Position numbers and translations under genes: made by a program. This document shows positions 46,117-58,313 of a stretch of DNA of 64,000 bases, piece by piece. Source of the DNA: Zea mays (Eukaryota > Streptophyta > Magnoliopsida > Poales > Poaceae); contig NC_050097.1 of assembly GCF_902167145.1 (NCBI RefSeq), positions 112,501,982 through 112,565,981 of the forward strand, in the 5' to 3' direction. The number at the start of each line of letters is the position of its first letter. The stretch's first letter is position 1. The notes under the pieces are model-generated. The model was not told the DNA's origin, searched no databases, and saw only the letters and a list, made by a program, of their open reading frames with translations.

Positions 46117-46749
46117 TGTTGGGGACTTGTTCTCAAATGCTATGAATTAAGAACAAGGCAACATAAAGTGTTAAATATTAATGCCCTTCGTCCACTGAAG
46201 CATTATCTCCCCAAGGATTTAATGAACTTCGGACGAAGGCCATGAGCAAGATATCACGAAGGTCATACCTTCGTGATTAAAGTTATAAAATGATGTAGGA
46301 TAAAATATAAAAAATATGGAACATAAGAGAATGATATATCAAAAACACATAAGATTATTCGCATATTTTATTATACAAACCTAAATATTAAAATATAATA
46401 TTTAGGTACATTTATACCTTCGCCTTGGCAGAAAGCAATAATTCCAGCGTAATATGCCAGCAATTACAAGATTACGTGAACAGTACAGGGGTACTGTTTA
46501 CCTATTTATAGGCACAGGGCGCAGCCTGTGTACAATTACATTTATGCCCTTTACAATCAATTACAATAATGACACAGAATATCATGGGTCTTTAGGTCAT
46601 TTCATCTTTAAGTCGGTTCACCCCTTCGTCTTGAGACATGTCACTGTGCCGAAGCTTTATAGGCGATAGCTTCGGCGCTACTTTTGAGAGGATCCGCCGA
46701 GGGTGTTTTATTTATTTAGGATCTTCGGCTACGAAGCATACCCCCAACA
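46117..46749 (-). repeat. 3' LTR of element G (633 bp)
   Basis: Edges TGTTGGGGACTTG and ATACCCCCAACA. Contains ctatttataggcac (TATAAATAG on the minus strand) near 46500. The antisense gene's promoter region begins directly to its right. Confidence 0.95.
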
Positions 46750-47030
46750 GTAGCCGCTTCACGGTGCTAGATTGTTTTTTTGTAACGAGCTTGATCCGTG
46801 AAAAAGTCTTCTAGGCTTCGGGATGCCGAAGATCCAAAAAACACCTTCCCTGAGCTCGTTGGCGAGAAACGATTAAAATAATCCGCGCGCGGGGTGGCCC
46901 CATCTTGCAGCAGTTACGCGTGTCCTGGCGATTCACCTTCTCGGACCCTGTGGCCCACCGTTCAGTGAGTGCGGGTGGCTGTTTGTCCGGTGCAGAAGAC
47001 CTTGACGGTTCACCTTCCCACCTGTGGCAC

Positions 47031-47039
47031 TATATAAAC
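47031..47039 (+). promoter_or_regulatory. TATA box of element G antisense gene
   Basis: TATATAAAC 204 bases before the ATG at 47243, in the context ggcactatataaacagacgg, equivalent to E's ggactatataaatggacagg. Confidence 0.65.
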
Positions 47040-47242
47040 AGACGGGTAGGTGTGAAGTTACCACAACATTCATTGCTATTGCACTGTTTTGCTGCCAAAA
47101 TATTGACCAAAGCCGAAGCTTGCTTGCTGCATCCTCAACCGAAGCTATTTATTTTGCTCGAGCTTAGTAACAAGAAAGAGCTTCGGCAAAGTTAAGAAAA
47201 AATTTCAACTTTATTCGAAAAACAAAAAAATTCAATCATCAG

Positions 47243-50141
47243 ATGGCCAGAGTACGTTCCACAGCTAGGGTTACTCGTGACGGAGAGGAAGCCGAAGGTG
47301 CTGAAACTGCCCCTATCTCTGAAGTGATGAAGCGTTTAGGGCTGGTAGTATCGGAGGATGCACTTGCCGCTGAAGCTGAGCAGGTTGATGCCGAGGAACT
47401 TGAGTCTGAAGATGATTACATCGCAGTGCCAACTAAACCCAGCCACCTGGAGTTCGGGAAATCCACCATTTCCGAAGGTGATTTGCCTAAGCTGATGAAT
47501 TTGGGCTATTTCAGTGAAGCGAAGAAAGAGCTAGTTTGTTTTGGCGGGGAGGAGATTACTCCGAAGCCAGGAAAGGATGAAGTAGTGGTCTTCAAAAGTT
47601 CCTTTAAAGCTGGTTTAAGATTTCCTTTAAACAAGATGATTGTCAATGTATTGAAGAAGTTTGGGATCTATCTTCATCAGTTAACTCCTAACGCTATCGT
47701 TAGGCTTAGCGTTTATATCTGGGCTCTCCGAAGCCAAGGGGTGGAGCCATTTGCCGAAGGCTTCTGCCGAGTGCACGAGCTTCATTATCAGATGAAAGCT
47801 AGAGGAGATGGTCTTCATGAAAACTTTGGCTGCTACAATTTGGCCTATCGCAAGAATACAAAATTTCCAGTGATTAGCTACCGAAGCAAGTGGCTAGCTG
47901 GCTAGAGGTCTGAGTGGTTTTACGTCAAAGTTGACGAAGAAAAGGAGAAGCTGGTCCAGAGTCTGCTAGAACTGATCTTCGGAGAGACCAGACCCCAGTG
48001 CAACATGACACCAGGGAGTCCAAGCCAAATTGCTCTGGCTGAATTTCGAGTTATTGCAGAGCATATCGGCACTAGGGACTTAGTGCAAGAATTTTTGGCT
48101 TTCAGAGTGTTCCCAACTTTGAAGGAGTGGGACATGCCGAAGCTGAAGGGGGAAAAGAAGAAGGGGGAACTTATTCGGCTGCCTTATCATTATAAATTCA
48201 AGAAACATTTCAAAGTGCCCTGCCAAGAATGGTTAGACACGATTGAAGTAATGTGCAACGAAATTCTCGGCAATTACTCTAAAAAAGAAGATCAATTAAT
48301 GACTGCAGCCTTCGGCACCCGTCCGAAGCGAAGGTTAAACCGAGTAATGGATGCTCTGGACTTTGAGTACCCCGACTACGAGCGGCTAGACAAGGATGCC
48401 GAAGGGCAGAAGAGAAAGAGAGTGACTGGTGCTTTGAATAAAGAAGCTACTTAATCGATGAAAGACGACGAAGAACAATTGAAAAAGAAAAAGCTGAAGC
48501 CTGAGCCGAAAACAGATGCTTCAAAGAAAAGTAAAGCTACAACTCTGAAGCAGAAAGCAATTGATGAAGAAGAAGAAACTGCTGCAACACCCTCTGCCAC
48601 CGACGTAGAGGAAATCTTAAAGGTAATGACTGAATCTTTGCCTGTCAAGCTAAGTCCACTGGGACCACATCTGACGAAGCTTTTTCAGAAGGAAAAGGAG
48701 CCCACAAAAACAAAGAAGGCAGCTAAGCCGAAGAAACAAAGAATCATTACAGTGACAGAAGTCATTGAAGGGACACCACCACAAGCTTTAGCTCCGAAGG
48801 CCTCAGCTGTTGAGAGCACAACAGCTACCGAAGCTGCCACAGCCGAAGATATTCACTTAGAAAGCACAATTGCTAATATTGACAAGATACTGCTAGACAT
48901 GGCCACAGAAGAAGCTGCTGCAGCCACCAAAAAAACTATGGCCCCAGTGCCCGAGAAGGAGAAGAAAATAGCCAAAGACACTTCGGAAGATGAAATTTTT
49001 AACTTTCAAAACTTAGTTGGCCAAGAATTGACGAAGGCTGAAAAAGAAGAGCTAAAAGAATATGTCATATCTTGCGGATATCAGCTGGGGGCACTTCTCT
49101 TTGGTGGCATCAATGACGAAAAGTTGGGCTGTGTCCGGGATCATACTGGAGCGAAGGTTATCGGTACTCTATCAAAGAGTATCGGTTTCCCAAAGCTCAA
49201 GACAGACATTAGCCGCTACCGACGATAGCACATCGTCGGTAGTTTATTTTATTCCAATTTCAAGGTGAACAACTTTTCTTTAACTTTTATTGTTTTTAAT
49301 AACAAAGATGTTTTCTAACGAAGGTTGTTTGTGCGTAGAGTATGCTGTTGAGTAAAGCTCTGAAAATGCAGCAAGATTTGGAAGATAAAAAACACGAAGT
49401 TATAATTGAGAGTTTAGAAAGCAAGATAAAAGACCAATCAGCTGCTCTTGAAAAGAAGGACTTCGAGCTTCAGACAACCGAAGGCTTATTGGCAGAAGCT
49501 GAAGCTAAAATAGCAGAATTAAATACGAAGCTTCTGTCCTAGTCAGAAAGCTTCGAACAAGAAAAACAGAAGCTTAATGCAAAATTTTTGGACGAGGTCG
49601 AGAAAAGTTCAGATTTGAAAAAATCATTGACAGGTCTTCAAGACAAATGCCTGGATTTCAGTAATCGATGTGTACAACGGCTGAAGCAAGTCTTCAATTC
49701 GGTTGGAGCCAGCTGCGAAAAATTTAATCCTTCGACTGAAGACCTGCCGGGGGTCTTGGAACATATCGAGGGTGAAATTGATGACCTTGACGAAATTATA
49801 GCTGGACATGGTGACTTCTGTGCCCTGGTAGCTTCTCGGGGCACAGCTGTCGCCTTCCTGAAATCTGGTTGCGAACATGGAAAGGTTGTCAATAGACCCA
49901 ATTTCAGTTTATCACCAGCAGATCTAGATAATATTCCCAACCTTGCCCGAAGCATAGAAAATAGATTTATAAAACTGGTATGGACAAAGGGTGGACGAAG
50001 CATAGCTGGTGATGAAGCTTGGAGTCATCTTAAACCGGTAACAAAATCATACCTTGTGCTTACCTCTTCCTTCAAACTTGAATGCTTACAATACTTTAAT
50101 ACGTACAGGATGACGAAGCCGAAGCCGAAGCTGAAGAGTAA
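47243..50141 (+). pseudogene. Antisense gene of element G: three exons, ~917 residues, Transposase_28-like
   Basis: The best-preserved copy in the window. Exon 1 (47243-49264) is 674 codons in one frame with only three stops (47903 TAG, 48452 TAA, 49226 TAG). It holds MARVRSTARVTRDGEEAEGA, the Transposase_28-like block (FKAGLRFPLNKMIVNVLKKF, HQLTPNAIVRLSVYIWALR), EWFYVKVDEEKEK, EHIGTRDLVQEFLA, FGTRPKRRLNRVMDALDFEY, a Lys-rich linker and LLFGGINDEKLGCVRDHTGA. Intron 1 (49265-49338) and intron 2 (50038-50108) are 74 and 71 bases, GT…AG. Exon 2 (49339-50037, 233 codons, one TAG near 49540) is coiled coil plus GHGDFCALVASRGTAVAFLK. Exon 3 (50109-50141) is DDEAEAEAEE. Both introns are phase 0. Function unknown; it lies antisense and convergent to pol. 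Confidence 0.8.
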
Positions 50142-50569
50142 GAAGACGAAGCCGAAGCTTAAAGGATGACGAAGCCGAAGCTCAATGGATACTAATGAAG
50201 CTTGAATAGATAACTGTAGAAAAAACTCTTGTAATAACCTTTGTAACGAATAATGTAATTAAATTTTACTCTGTGAACTTTGTCCATACCTTGTAATATA
50301 TTCTTACCTTTCCGTCAATGTATAAAGTCCTTCGGTGTGAACGAACTTAGCATTTTTGAGCCGAAGGCGAAAAACACCTTCCCTTCTTTTCGTACACAGT
50401 GAAGCATAAAACTGCTTCTTTTTCTTTTTGCCGAAGCCTTTCTTTAAAGCCGAAGCAACTGCCTATGTCATGATGATGATGATCCTATGTATGTCTAAAT
50501 GAATGTTTATGAATGCAAATGTATGATGTAATGTACCGTGCAAATGAATGTCCAAACATACGCATACGA
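50142..50569. other. 3' flank of G antisense gene, non-coding
   Basis: AT-rich, with 'gatgacgaagccgaagctc' repeated just after the stop. It matches E's 3' flank (45902-46116 and 58947-59260) in short blocks such as gccgaaggcgaaaaacaccttccc, so it is element sequence. Confidence 0.6.
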
Positions 50570-50910
50570 AGCCACAACCATAGCCTTCATTCCCTTAGGA
50601 ATAACCAAAGTCTCTTTGCCGTTTATTTTTTGGCTTCACCGCTTATTTTTAGGTGTATCAGCGCTGACTTTTCGCTGTAAGTTCTGCATTCCCTTAGAAA
50701 CGTCTTTTGAACTTCTTCGCCTTCTATTTCGGCGGTATCGCGTTGACTTTTCACGCTTCGCCTTATATTTCAGCGGAATCAGCGTTGACTTTTCGCTGTA
50801 AGCTCTGCATTCCCTTAGGAACGACTTTTGAGCAGAAAATTTACACTGCGCTCCCTTAGGAACGGCTTTTTGTAGCTTCGTCGTGCTCTGCATCCCCTTA
50901 GGGACGTCTT
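50570..50910. repeat. Tandem repeats of ~60-120 bp in element G
   Basis: The core ctgcattcccttaggaacgac (complement of D's repeat core) recurs near 50590, 50685, 50805, 50845 and 50890, spaced by 'cgccttctatttcggcggtatc'-type text. It sits between the end of pol and the end of the antisense gene. Confidence 0.85.
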
Positions 50911-51114
50911 TCGAGCTTCTCCCTGTTTTTTCTTTTCTCTTTGCACTCGATGGTGCATGCTCAGCTTTTACATTTAGATTTTTGGGGGATATTGCTCTTG
51001 TAGAGCTGAAATAAGAAAAAGAGAAATTACATGCTATGGCCCTATTAAAAACCTTTCTCCCCCTTTAGAAAGGAAAAGGGTGCCATAGGAAAAAAATAAA
51101 AAGATTACATCAAG

Positions 51115-51628
51115 CTATACATAATATCGCCGAAGCTCATCCGCATTCCAAGATCTAGGAATGTCGTTGCCATGCATATCCTTCAATCTGTAAGAACCGG
51201 GTCTTGATGAAGATACTACCAGAAAAGGTCCTTCCCACTTCAACTGTAGCTTGCCTACTGTATCTGGGTTGGCAACTCTCCGAAGTACCAAGTGCCCTGG
51301 CTTGATGTTTTTTAACCGAACTTTTCTATCACGCCATTTTATTGTTTCGGCTTGATATTTATTGATGTTATCCACAGCTTGAAGCCTGATCCCTTCTATA
51401 GCATCTTTTGCCACAGAATAATCAGCTTCGTCCTCTGTCGAAGCCACTGTTCTTATTGATCTTGCTTTAGCTTCCTCTGGGGTTATTGATTCATCACCAA
51501 ACAATAATTTGAATGGTGTAAAACCTGTTGACCTTGATATTGTTGTGTTGTGGCTCCACACCACTTTGATCAATTCATCTAGCCACTTTCCTCTAGGCTG
51601 ATTGAAGATTAACTTCATTATTCCCATC
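51115..51628 (-). pseudogene. pol: Element G integrase, C-terminal part
   Basis: Clean minus-strand frame: MGIMKLIFNQPRGKWLDELI, WSHNTTISRSTGFTPFKLLF, NINKYQAETIKWRDRKVRLK, GHLVLRRVANPDTVGKLQLK, then the GPF motif WEGPFLVVSSSRPGSYRL, ending DELRRYYV-stop at 51115. It is the direct continuation of 54843 onward; the CACTA element separates the two between ANGII and MMGIMK. E's integrase end (59914-59708) is nearly the same protein. Confidence 0.9.
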
Positions 51629-51649
51629 ATTCACTACACCAAAATAGTA

Positions 51650-51945
51650 AACTTCCTAGAGCCTAAACTCTAGGAAGTTAGGCCTAAACTCTAGGAAGTT
51701 AGCTAAACTCTCAGAAGTTAAGTCATCTCGTCGGAAGTTTGGCTCTCAAAAATTTCTTGTCGGAAGTTAGCTTAACCTCCTTAGAGCCCTCTAGGAAGTT
51801 AGCTAACTTCCTACAGCCAAAAAAGCCTCTCGGAAGTTAGTAGCTTCACGTCGTCAGCTGACTAACTTCCTACGGCTGACTGTAGCCCCTAGGAAGTTAG
51901 CTGGCTAACTTCCTACGGCTTAATAAGCCTCTAGGAAGTTAATTT
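51650..51945. repeat. Left subterminal repeat array of the CACTA element
   Basis: About fifteen copies of a GGAAGTTAG-type motif in both orientations (ctaggaagttag, ctaacttcctacgg). In En/Spm such arrays bind the element's regulatory protein; here that role is inferred. Confidence 0.8.
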
Positions 51946-54360
51946 GACCAGCATTACAAATGTTGTTTATTTTTATTTTACACCACATTCCACAACATAA
52001 CAAATATATCAACATCTATATAGCACAACATATTTTCACACAAAACATCTCACACACAATCACATAACAATATTTAAATCCATAGTCTCATCGATTACAT
52101 CACAAAAGTCTCATCCATAGTCTTATCAATTACATCACAAAAGTCTCATCCATAGTCATAATAAGACACATCTCATCAACCAGTACTAATAAGAGACAAT
52201 ATCTCATACATAGTCATAATAAAAGTCTCAAGTATCAGAACATAATAACATGGAAGATCACGGTCGCCGATCACCATAGTTCCTGGTATCACATAACGAA
52301 TCAATAACCATAGTTTACAACTTTACATTATAGTATCAAACTACCATAATAAGAGATCTTACAGGAAGATAACTATGAAGAAGAGCATGTATAATGACAA
52401 GTGCACAAGGTCACTTATGAGCTCCAAGTAAAATGTATACACTGCCTTTTTCTCCCATTGACCTTCCATTAGCATGTCACTAACATAGAATATATACTTC
52501 ACGAATGTTGATACCGTGGATGTTGCTAGTATCATATACCTGAAACATGGTTTATACTTGTTAGCTATTATTGAGCAACTTGAATCTTATGGTACATCAA
52601 TAAATAATTGCTGGGTATTTAGAAATAAGAACTATAGGGTTATTACCTAGCCTGTAATGCATACCCCTTGCCTTGGAAGCAAGAAGCAAACAAATTATAG
52701 TATAGCTGGAGTTTCATGCTAAATGGAACAAATACTTTGCAATCACTTAACGTATTGCTCAAACCTAAACAGACATAGCTGCACAAGCTTGTAGACTAAC
52801 ATCTCATAATATAGCAACAAGAGCACATAGATGAACTGATTAGCAAGCTTAAGACCATTGAGGTAGTGAAAATAAGATATATTCATGGCTTAGCAAAGCA
52901 TATATAAGTCGAGCAAATAAAAAAAATAACTGCAAAGCTGGCATTATTCATGTAGTATATGGAAGTGCAAAGGACGACACACAAAATGGAAAGATATTAC
53001 ATTACTGAAGAATTAAGACATCCGTGAAAGGCATGGTCCTGTGCAACTAAAAAAAGACACTCGCTTGATATATAGACCTAATATGTAGTACTTCGTTTTG
53101 CAAATATTTGCCCATTATCTTGGGAGATGCCATATCAAAGAGACTACAATTTAATTAATTTCTAGTTCTCTATCCATACTCTAATAACATTGTGAAAGAG
53201 AACAAAATATTGCAGCTTGCCACATTGATACAGTGATAAAATGAAAACAGAGAGTGCAGATTTTCCATGCACCGAAAAAGGCATTTAAGCAAAATTAAGA
53301 AAATAAAATTGAGCTTACTCAAAGGAGAAGAAGATGGCAACGAACGCCTCGTGCTGCGTACGTCGGTAGTCAGATCATCTTCGCCACTGGGGGCCGCCGC
53401 CCGCCCGCGGAAACGTTCCCGAACACACCACTGGGTCGCCTAGAAACGAACGATCAAAATTATCATGCGCAATATATACGGAAAATAAGATCTCAGAAAT
53501 CAGCCAGCTAATCCAAAGTTCCAAACGAGGGTGCGGAGCCAGTAAAGTACATGGGCCATAATGTTTACAAAAAAATCAAAATTAGTAGGCATTAAACACA
53601 CATACACTAGTAACTACTAGATCAGATCCGGATGCAGGTAGCCAAATAGCATAAGTTAGGGTTTGGTAGCTCCGTTTAGATCCGAACAACACGAAGGTAA
53701 GATAAGGGTTAGGAATACGGCATACCTGGTAGTTGCTCGTCGCCAGCGAAGGACCCGACGGACCCTGGCACCTAGCACATAGGGGGGGTGTGACGGTCGC
53801 CGTCGTCGCCACGAGAGAAAGAGGGGATGGACGCCAAGAAACAGAAACAGCAGGGGCAGAAGCGAAACGCACGCGGTCTGGGGCTGTTTTGCCTGGGCCT
53901 GGAGATTGGAGTAGGCCTGGAAACTACTTGTGTATGTCTAGGCCCATTGGTCCGAAACAGATATATTCGTGCTTTGCTTAAACAGATTGAACTTGCCGTA
54001 CTGAGATGGAGAATTTGGGATCAAATTCTGACCTTTGTCTTCTGTTCATATTGAAGTATTTTTCATTAGACATAAATTTCTTTTGCGAAACGACTCGAGA
54101 CGATCGTACATTGAATCTAAATAAATTAGGAAACAGAATGAAACATTTTCTATTGGTCATCGAATTATAATTGTTTTCTACATGCTGGGGCGAGCTAATC
54201 CAGACCTCAATCTCTCGAATTCAGCTTCAACTAACTACACGCTATGGGGTTGTTTGGCACTGCTCTAGGTTTAGCTTTAATGTGAAGTTGTGGTATATAA
54301 TATAAATTTAGATGGTTTAAAAAATATTTTTAATCTAAATAAGAAACAAAATGACTTATC
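51946..54360. other. CACTA interior without recognised gene
   Basis: AT-rich from 51946 to 53300, then a GC-richer segment (53340-53900) with a 'cgccgcccgcccgcgg' run that may be a promoter or a captured exon. Overlapping frames on both strands there (53582-53872 minus, 53733-54054 plus) have no recognisable domain. No CACTA transposase signature was seen. Confidence 0.5.
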
Positions 54361-54830
54361 TAAAACCTAACTTCCTAGAGGAGGTTGTAGAAAGTTAGCT
54401 GGGCAGTTAACTTTCTAGAACCAACCGTAGGAAGTTAGCTTTTCGTTTGACTGGGTCAACAACTGAAACCTAACTTTCTAGAGCCAGCCGTAGGAAGTTA
54501 GCTTTTCGTTTAACTGGTCAACATCTGAAACCTAACTTCCTAGAGGAGGTCGTAGGAAGTTAGCTAGACAGCTAACTTTCTAGAGCCAGCCATAGGAAGT
54601 TAGCTTTTCGTTTGACTGGTCAACAGCTGAAATCTAACTTCCTAGAGGAGGCCTTAGGAAGTTATCTAACTTCCTACGGTTTTTTTAACTTCCGACAGCT
54701 TTTATAAAATACCGTAGGAAGTTAAGTTTATTTCCTAGAGCTACCAGTTGCCTCTCGGAAGTTATTTATTTCCTACGGTTTGTTATAAAAGCTGTAGTAA
54801 GTTAAAAAACCATAAGAAGTGTATGATTTT
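54361..54830. repeat. Right subterminal repeat array of the CACTA element
   Basis: Longer units recur here: 'ctaacttcctagaggaggtcgtaggaagttag' like text alternates with 'ctaactttctagagccagccgtaggaagttag' and 'cttttcgtttgactggtcaac', near 54367, 54410, 54470, 54530, 54570 and 54630, then shorter copies to 54830. Confidence 0.85.
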
Positions 54831-54842
54831 GGTGTAGTAATT

Positions 54843-57800
54843 ATAATGCCATTAGCTCTTTCGGCAAGTCCATTTGACTCCGGATGTCTAACTGATGCAA
54901 AATGGATCTTCGTGCCAATTTGTTCACAGAACTCTTTGAAAGCTTCGGCATCGAACTGTGTTCCGTTGTCCATAGTAATAGCCTTCGGCACTCCGAAGCG
55001 ACAAACAATATTTTGCCAGAAAAATCTGGACAGTGACCGAAGTTATTGTGGCTAAGGGCTTCGCCTCAATCCACTTGGAAAAATATTATACCGCCACCAC
55101 AACATATTTTAGATTTCCTTGTGCTGGTGGAAGTGGGTTTAGCAAATCAAGGCCCCACCTTTGCAACGGCCAAGTGGGCTGTATTAACTGAGTCAGAGAT
55201 GAAGGTTGTTTCTGATCTCTTGCACATTTTTGACAGCCTTCACATTTTTGGACTAATTCTGCTGCATCCGAAGCTGCCTTCGGCCAATAGAATCCTTTAC
55301 GAAAAACTTTTCCTAGCAAGGGCCTAGATCCGATGTGAGATCCACACAGACCTACGTGTATCTCCTTCATCAATTTGATACCTTCGGTTCTTGATAAACA
55401 TTTGAGGAGTGGTGAACAAATTCCATGTTTATACAATTCTCCTTCTATCATGACATATGGTCTTGTTCTTGCCTCCATTCTTTTGTTATAAGCTTCGTCA
55501 CTTGAAAGACAATTTCCTTGAAAAAAAGATATTATTTCAGTTCTCTAGTCTTCACTGTGAAATGGAGAAATAGTGAGCACTGCTCTTTCCATGAGCTCAA
55601 CCGAAGGTGCTTTTATTGTTTCAAAAAATACTTCGGAGGGTAAGGGGAGCCCCTGAGCCGCTGATTTGGCTAGCAAATCCGCATGCTCATTTTCACCTCT
55701 TGGAATATTTTTGACGGAAAACCCTTCGAAGGAAGCTTCCAACCTTCGGACTGCATCAAGATATTTTTCTAGCTTCGGATCTCGTGCCCTGCTGCTCTTA
55801 TCCACATGACCAGCAATAACTTGAGAATCAGTCTTTAGGATGGCCCTTCTTATTCCCATTGCCCTTAGTTTTCGAAGCCCCAAAAGAAGTGCTTCGTACT
55901 CAGCAATATTATTTGTGCAACTGAAGTCTAGTTTGACTGCAAAACATGTTTTGACTTTTGAAGGTGCTAATAGGACTGCAGCTGCTCCTGCAACGAAGGT
56001 TCCCCAAGAACCATCGCAGAACACCGTCCAAGCTTCGGTATCCTTATTTGTCCCTTCTTCGTGAGCCCCTGGCGTCCAGTCAGCAATGAAGTCTGCTAGC
56101 GCTTGGATTGAATTGAAGATCTATGCACGTAATCAATGGTGAATTCATTGAGCTCTGCGGCCCACTTTCCAACCCTTCCAGTAGCTTCTCTGTTCCTCAT
56201 AATATCCTTCAGAGGCTGTGACGAGGGCACAATTATATGATAAGCTTGGAAATAATGCCGAAGCTTCCTGGAGGCCATTAATACATCATACAACACTTTC
56301 TCCAATTCTGTGTAGTTTTTCTTTGATAAGCTTAACACTTCGGAGACAAAATATACTGGGACTTGCTTTTTATTTTGTCCTTCAAGCTTCTCCTATACAA
56401 GTGCCGCACTCACTGCAGAGTGCGAAGCTGCCACATACAATAGCAGAGGAGCCCCTGGCGTGGGTGGAGTTAGCGTCGTTAGGTCTATCAGGTACTGCTT
56501 CAGCTCTTCGAAGGCTTTCTGTTGAGCTGATCCCCATTGAAAGACTTCGGCCGACTTCAGCACTTCGAAGAATGGTAAATTTCTCTCTACTGATCTAGAT
56601 ATGAATCGATTCAAAGATGCCAATCTTCCTGTCAGCCGTTGAGCCCCCTTCTTTATGCTTGGCGGCTCCATCCGAAGAATAGCTTCGATTTTGTTTGGAT
56701 TAGCTTCGATCCCTTTTGTTGAAACTAAACAACCAAGGAATTTCCCCTTCTTTACTCCAAAGACACATTTTTCTGGATTCAACTTCAGACCAGCTTGTCT
56801 AAAGTTAGCAAATGTTTCCTGCAAATCAGCAATGTGATTTTCTTGCTTCGTGCTTTTTACTATGATATCATCAACATATGTTAGCACATTTCTGCCTATC
56901 TGAGAATGAAGGGCTTTTGCTGTCATTCTACTGAAGCTTCCTCCAGTATTCTTGAGCCCCTCAAGCATCCGAAGATAACAATATGTACCACTAGGGGTTA
57001 TGAAGCTGGTTTTTGGCTCATCTTCCTTCTTCATCCAGATTTGATGGTAGCCTGAATAACAATCTAGTAAACTCATGAATTCTGACGAAGCTGCTGCATC
57101 TACTAGAGAATCTATTCTTGGTAATGGGAACTCATCCTTCGGACAAGCCTTGTTGAGATCAGTAAAATCAATGCACATTCTCCATTTACCATTGGCCTTC
57201 TTCACCATAACAGTATTGGCTAACCATTCTGGGTATTTTACTTCCCTAATGACTCTAGCACTAAGAAGTCTTTTCACTTCATTCCGAGCACCTTCGGCTT
57301 TGTCATCAGACATTTTTCGAAGCCTCTGCTTTCTGGGTCTGAAGGATGGATCGACATTGAGCGAGTGTTCAATGACATCCCTGTTGACACCACAGAGATC
57401 GTTGGCTGACCATGCAAAGACATCTTTGTTGTTGAACAGAAACCTTGTTAGAGTTTTCTCCTGTTCCTCAGACAACTGAGATCCCAGCAATACCTTCTGC
57501 TCTGCTATATCTTCACATAAGAGCATGGGCTTCGGCTGATCGGGCGAAACAGCCTTCTCCCTTCTGTATTTGTACTGCTCACAAGCTTCAGCTCCATCTA
57601 TATTATGGATTGCTTTTGAATCTGTCCAGTTTCCTTCAGCCTTTCTGGCAGCTTCCTGACTTCCATGAATAGCAATAGGCCCTTGATCCGAAGGTATCTT
57701 CATGCATAGATATGCTGGATGAAGAATTGCTTCAAAAGCATTGAGTGTCCCACGATCAATGATTACATTGTAGGGGTACTCCATGTCGACAATATCAAAC

Positions 57801-58271
57801 ACAACTTGCTCAGTCCTTGTATTGTTGACAAATCCGAAGGTCACTGGCATTGTGATCTAGCCGAGCGCTACAATCTGCCTTCCTCCGAAGCCACAAAGAC
57901 GGTGTGTAGCATCATGAATCTTATCCTCTGGCTCTTGCATCTGTCTGAAGGCCTTAGCAAATATAATATCCGCTGCACTGCCTGTATCAACCAGAACATT
58001 GTGGACCAGAAATCTTTTGATAACGCAAGAAATAACCATAGCATCATTGTGAGGGTAATCCTTGAGCTGAAGGTCCTCTTGGGAGAAGGTAATTGGGATG
58101 TGGGACCATCTCGACTTGATGAAGGGTCCCTGCACCCCGACATGCTGTACCCTTCTCTATGCCTCCTTCTTCTACTTCTTGTTGGCCGGCTCTGAGCATG
58201 AACCGCCTGTTATCGGGAGTACCTGCTTCGTAGCCGAAGCAGCTCCAGCTTGGTTATTGAAAGAAGCCATC
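54843..58271 (-). pseudogene. pol: Element G protease, RT, RNase H and integrase (N-terminal and core)
   Basis: From 58271 on the minus strand: a short remnant MASFNNQAGAASATKQ, then protease (VLVDTGSAADIIFAKAF near 58000). After a TAG near 57858 comes a 485-codon open frame (57850-56393) with linker and RT: FRPRKQRLRKMSDDKAEGAR, KWRMCIDFTDLNKACPKDEF, LLDCYSGYHQIWMKKEDEP and catalytic YVDDIIVKS. RNase H follows (FCDGSWGTFVAGAAAVLL, NIAEYEALLLGLRKLRAMG, KTDSQVIAGHVDKS, ENEHADLLAKSAA). Integrase has HVGLCGSHIGSRP with CEGCQKC, LQRWGLDLLNPLPPAQGN, TMDNGTQFDAEAF and HPESNGLAERANG (D-D-E kept). Frameshifts lie near 56060 and 55070, with a few stops. The final part is at 51628-51115 beyond the CACTA insertion. 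Confidence 0.9.
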
Positions 58272-58296
58272 AACTCAAAAAGTGGAAGTGAGTTCA

Positions 58297-58313
58297 CCGG
58301 AGGTGGGCGCCAA
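58297..58313 (-). other. Primer-binding-site-like sequence of element G
   Basis: The minus strand reads TTGGCGCCCACCTCCGG immediately inside the 5' LTR; D has the same with one change. tRNA not assigned. Confidence 0.65.

Larger units (their letters stand above)
51632..54839. mobile_element. Non-autonomous CACTA (En/Spm-type) transposon inside G integrase (3.2 kb)
   Basis: The left end is CACTACACCAAAAT at 51632; the reverse complement of the right end reads TACTACACCAAAAT, so the terminal base has changed from C to T. ATT flanks both sides (51629-51631 and 54840-54842), the 3 bp TSD typical of CACTA elements, and removing one ATT plus the element restores the integrase frame. Both subterminal regions (51650-51945, 54361-54830) are packed with inverted and direct copies of aacttcctaggg/ctaggaagtt-type units. 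The interior has no recognisable transposase, so it depended on an autonomous partner. Confidence 0.9.

Noticed and set aside
53582..54054. Frames in the CACTA interior as a transposase gene
   Set aside because: No DDE transposase or TNP2-type motif, short frames on both strands and no splice context that I could support.
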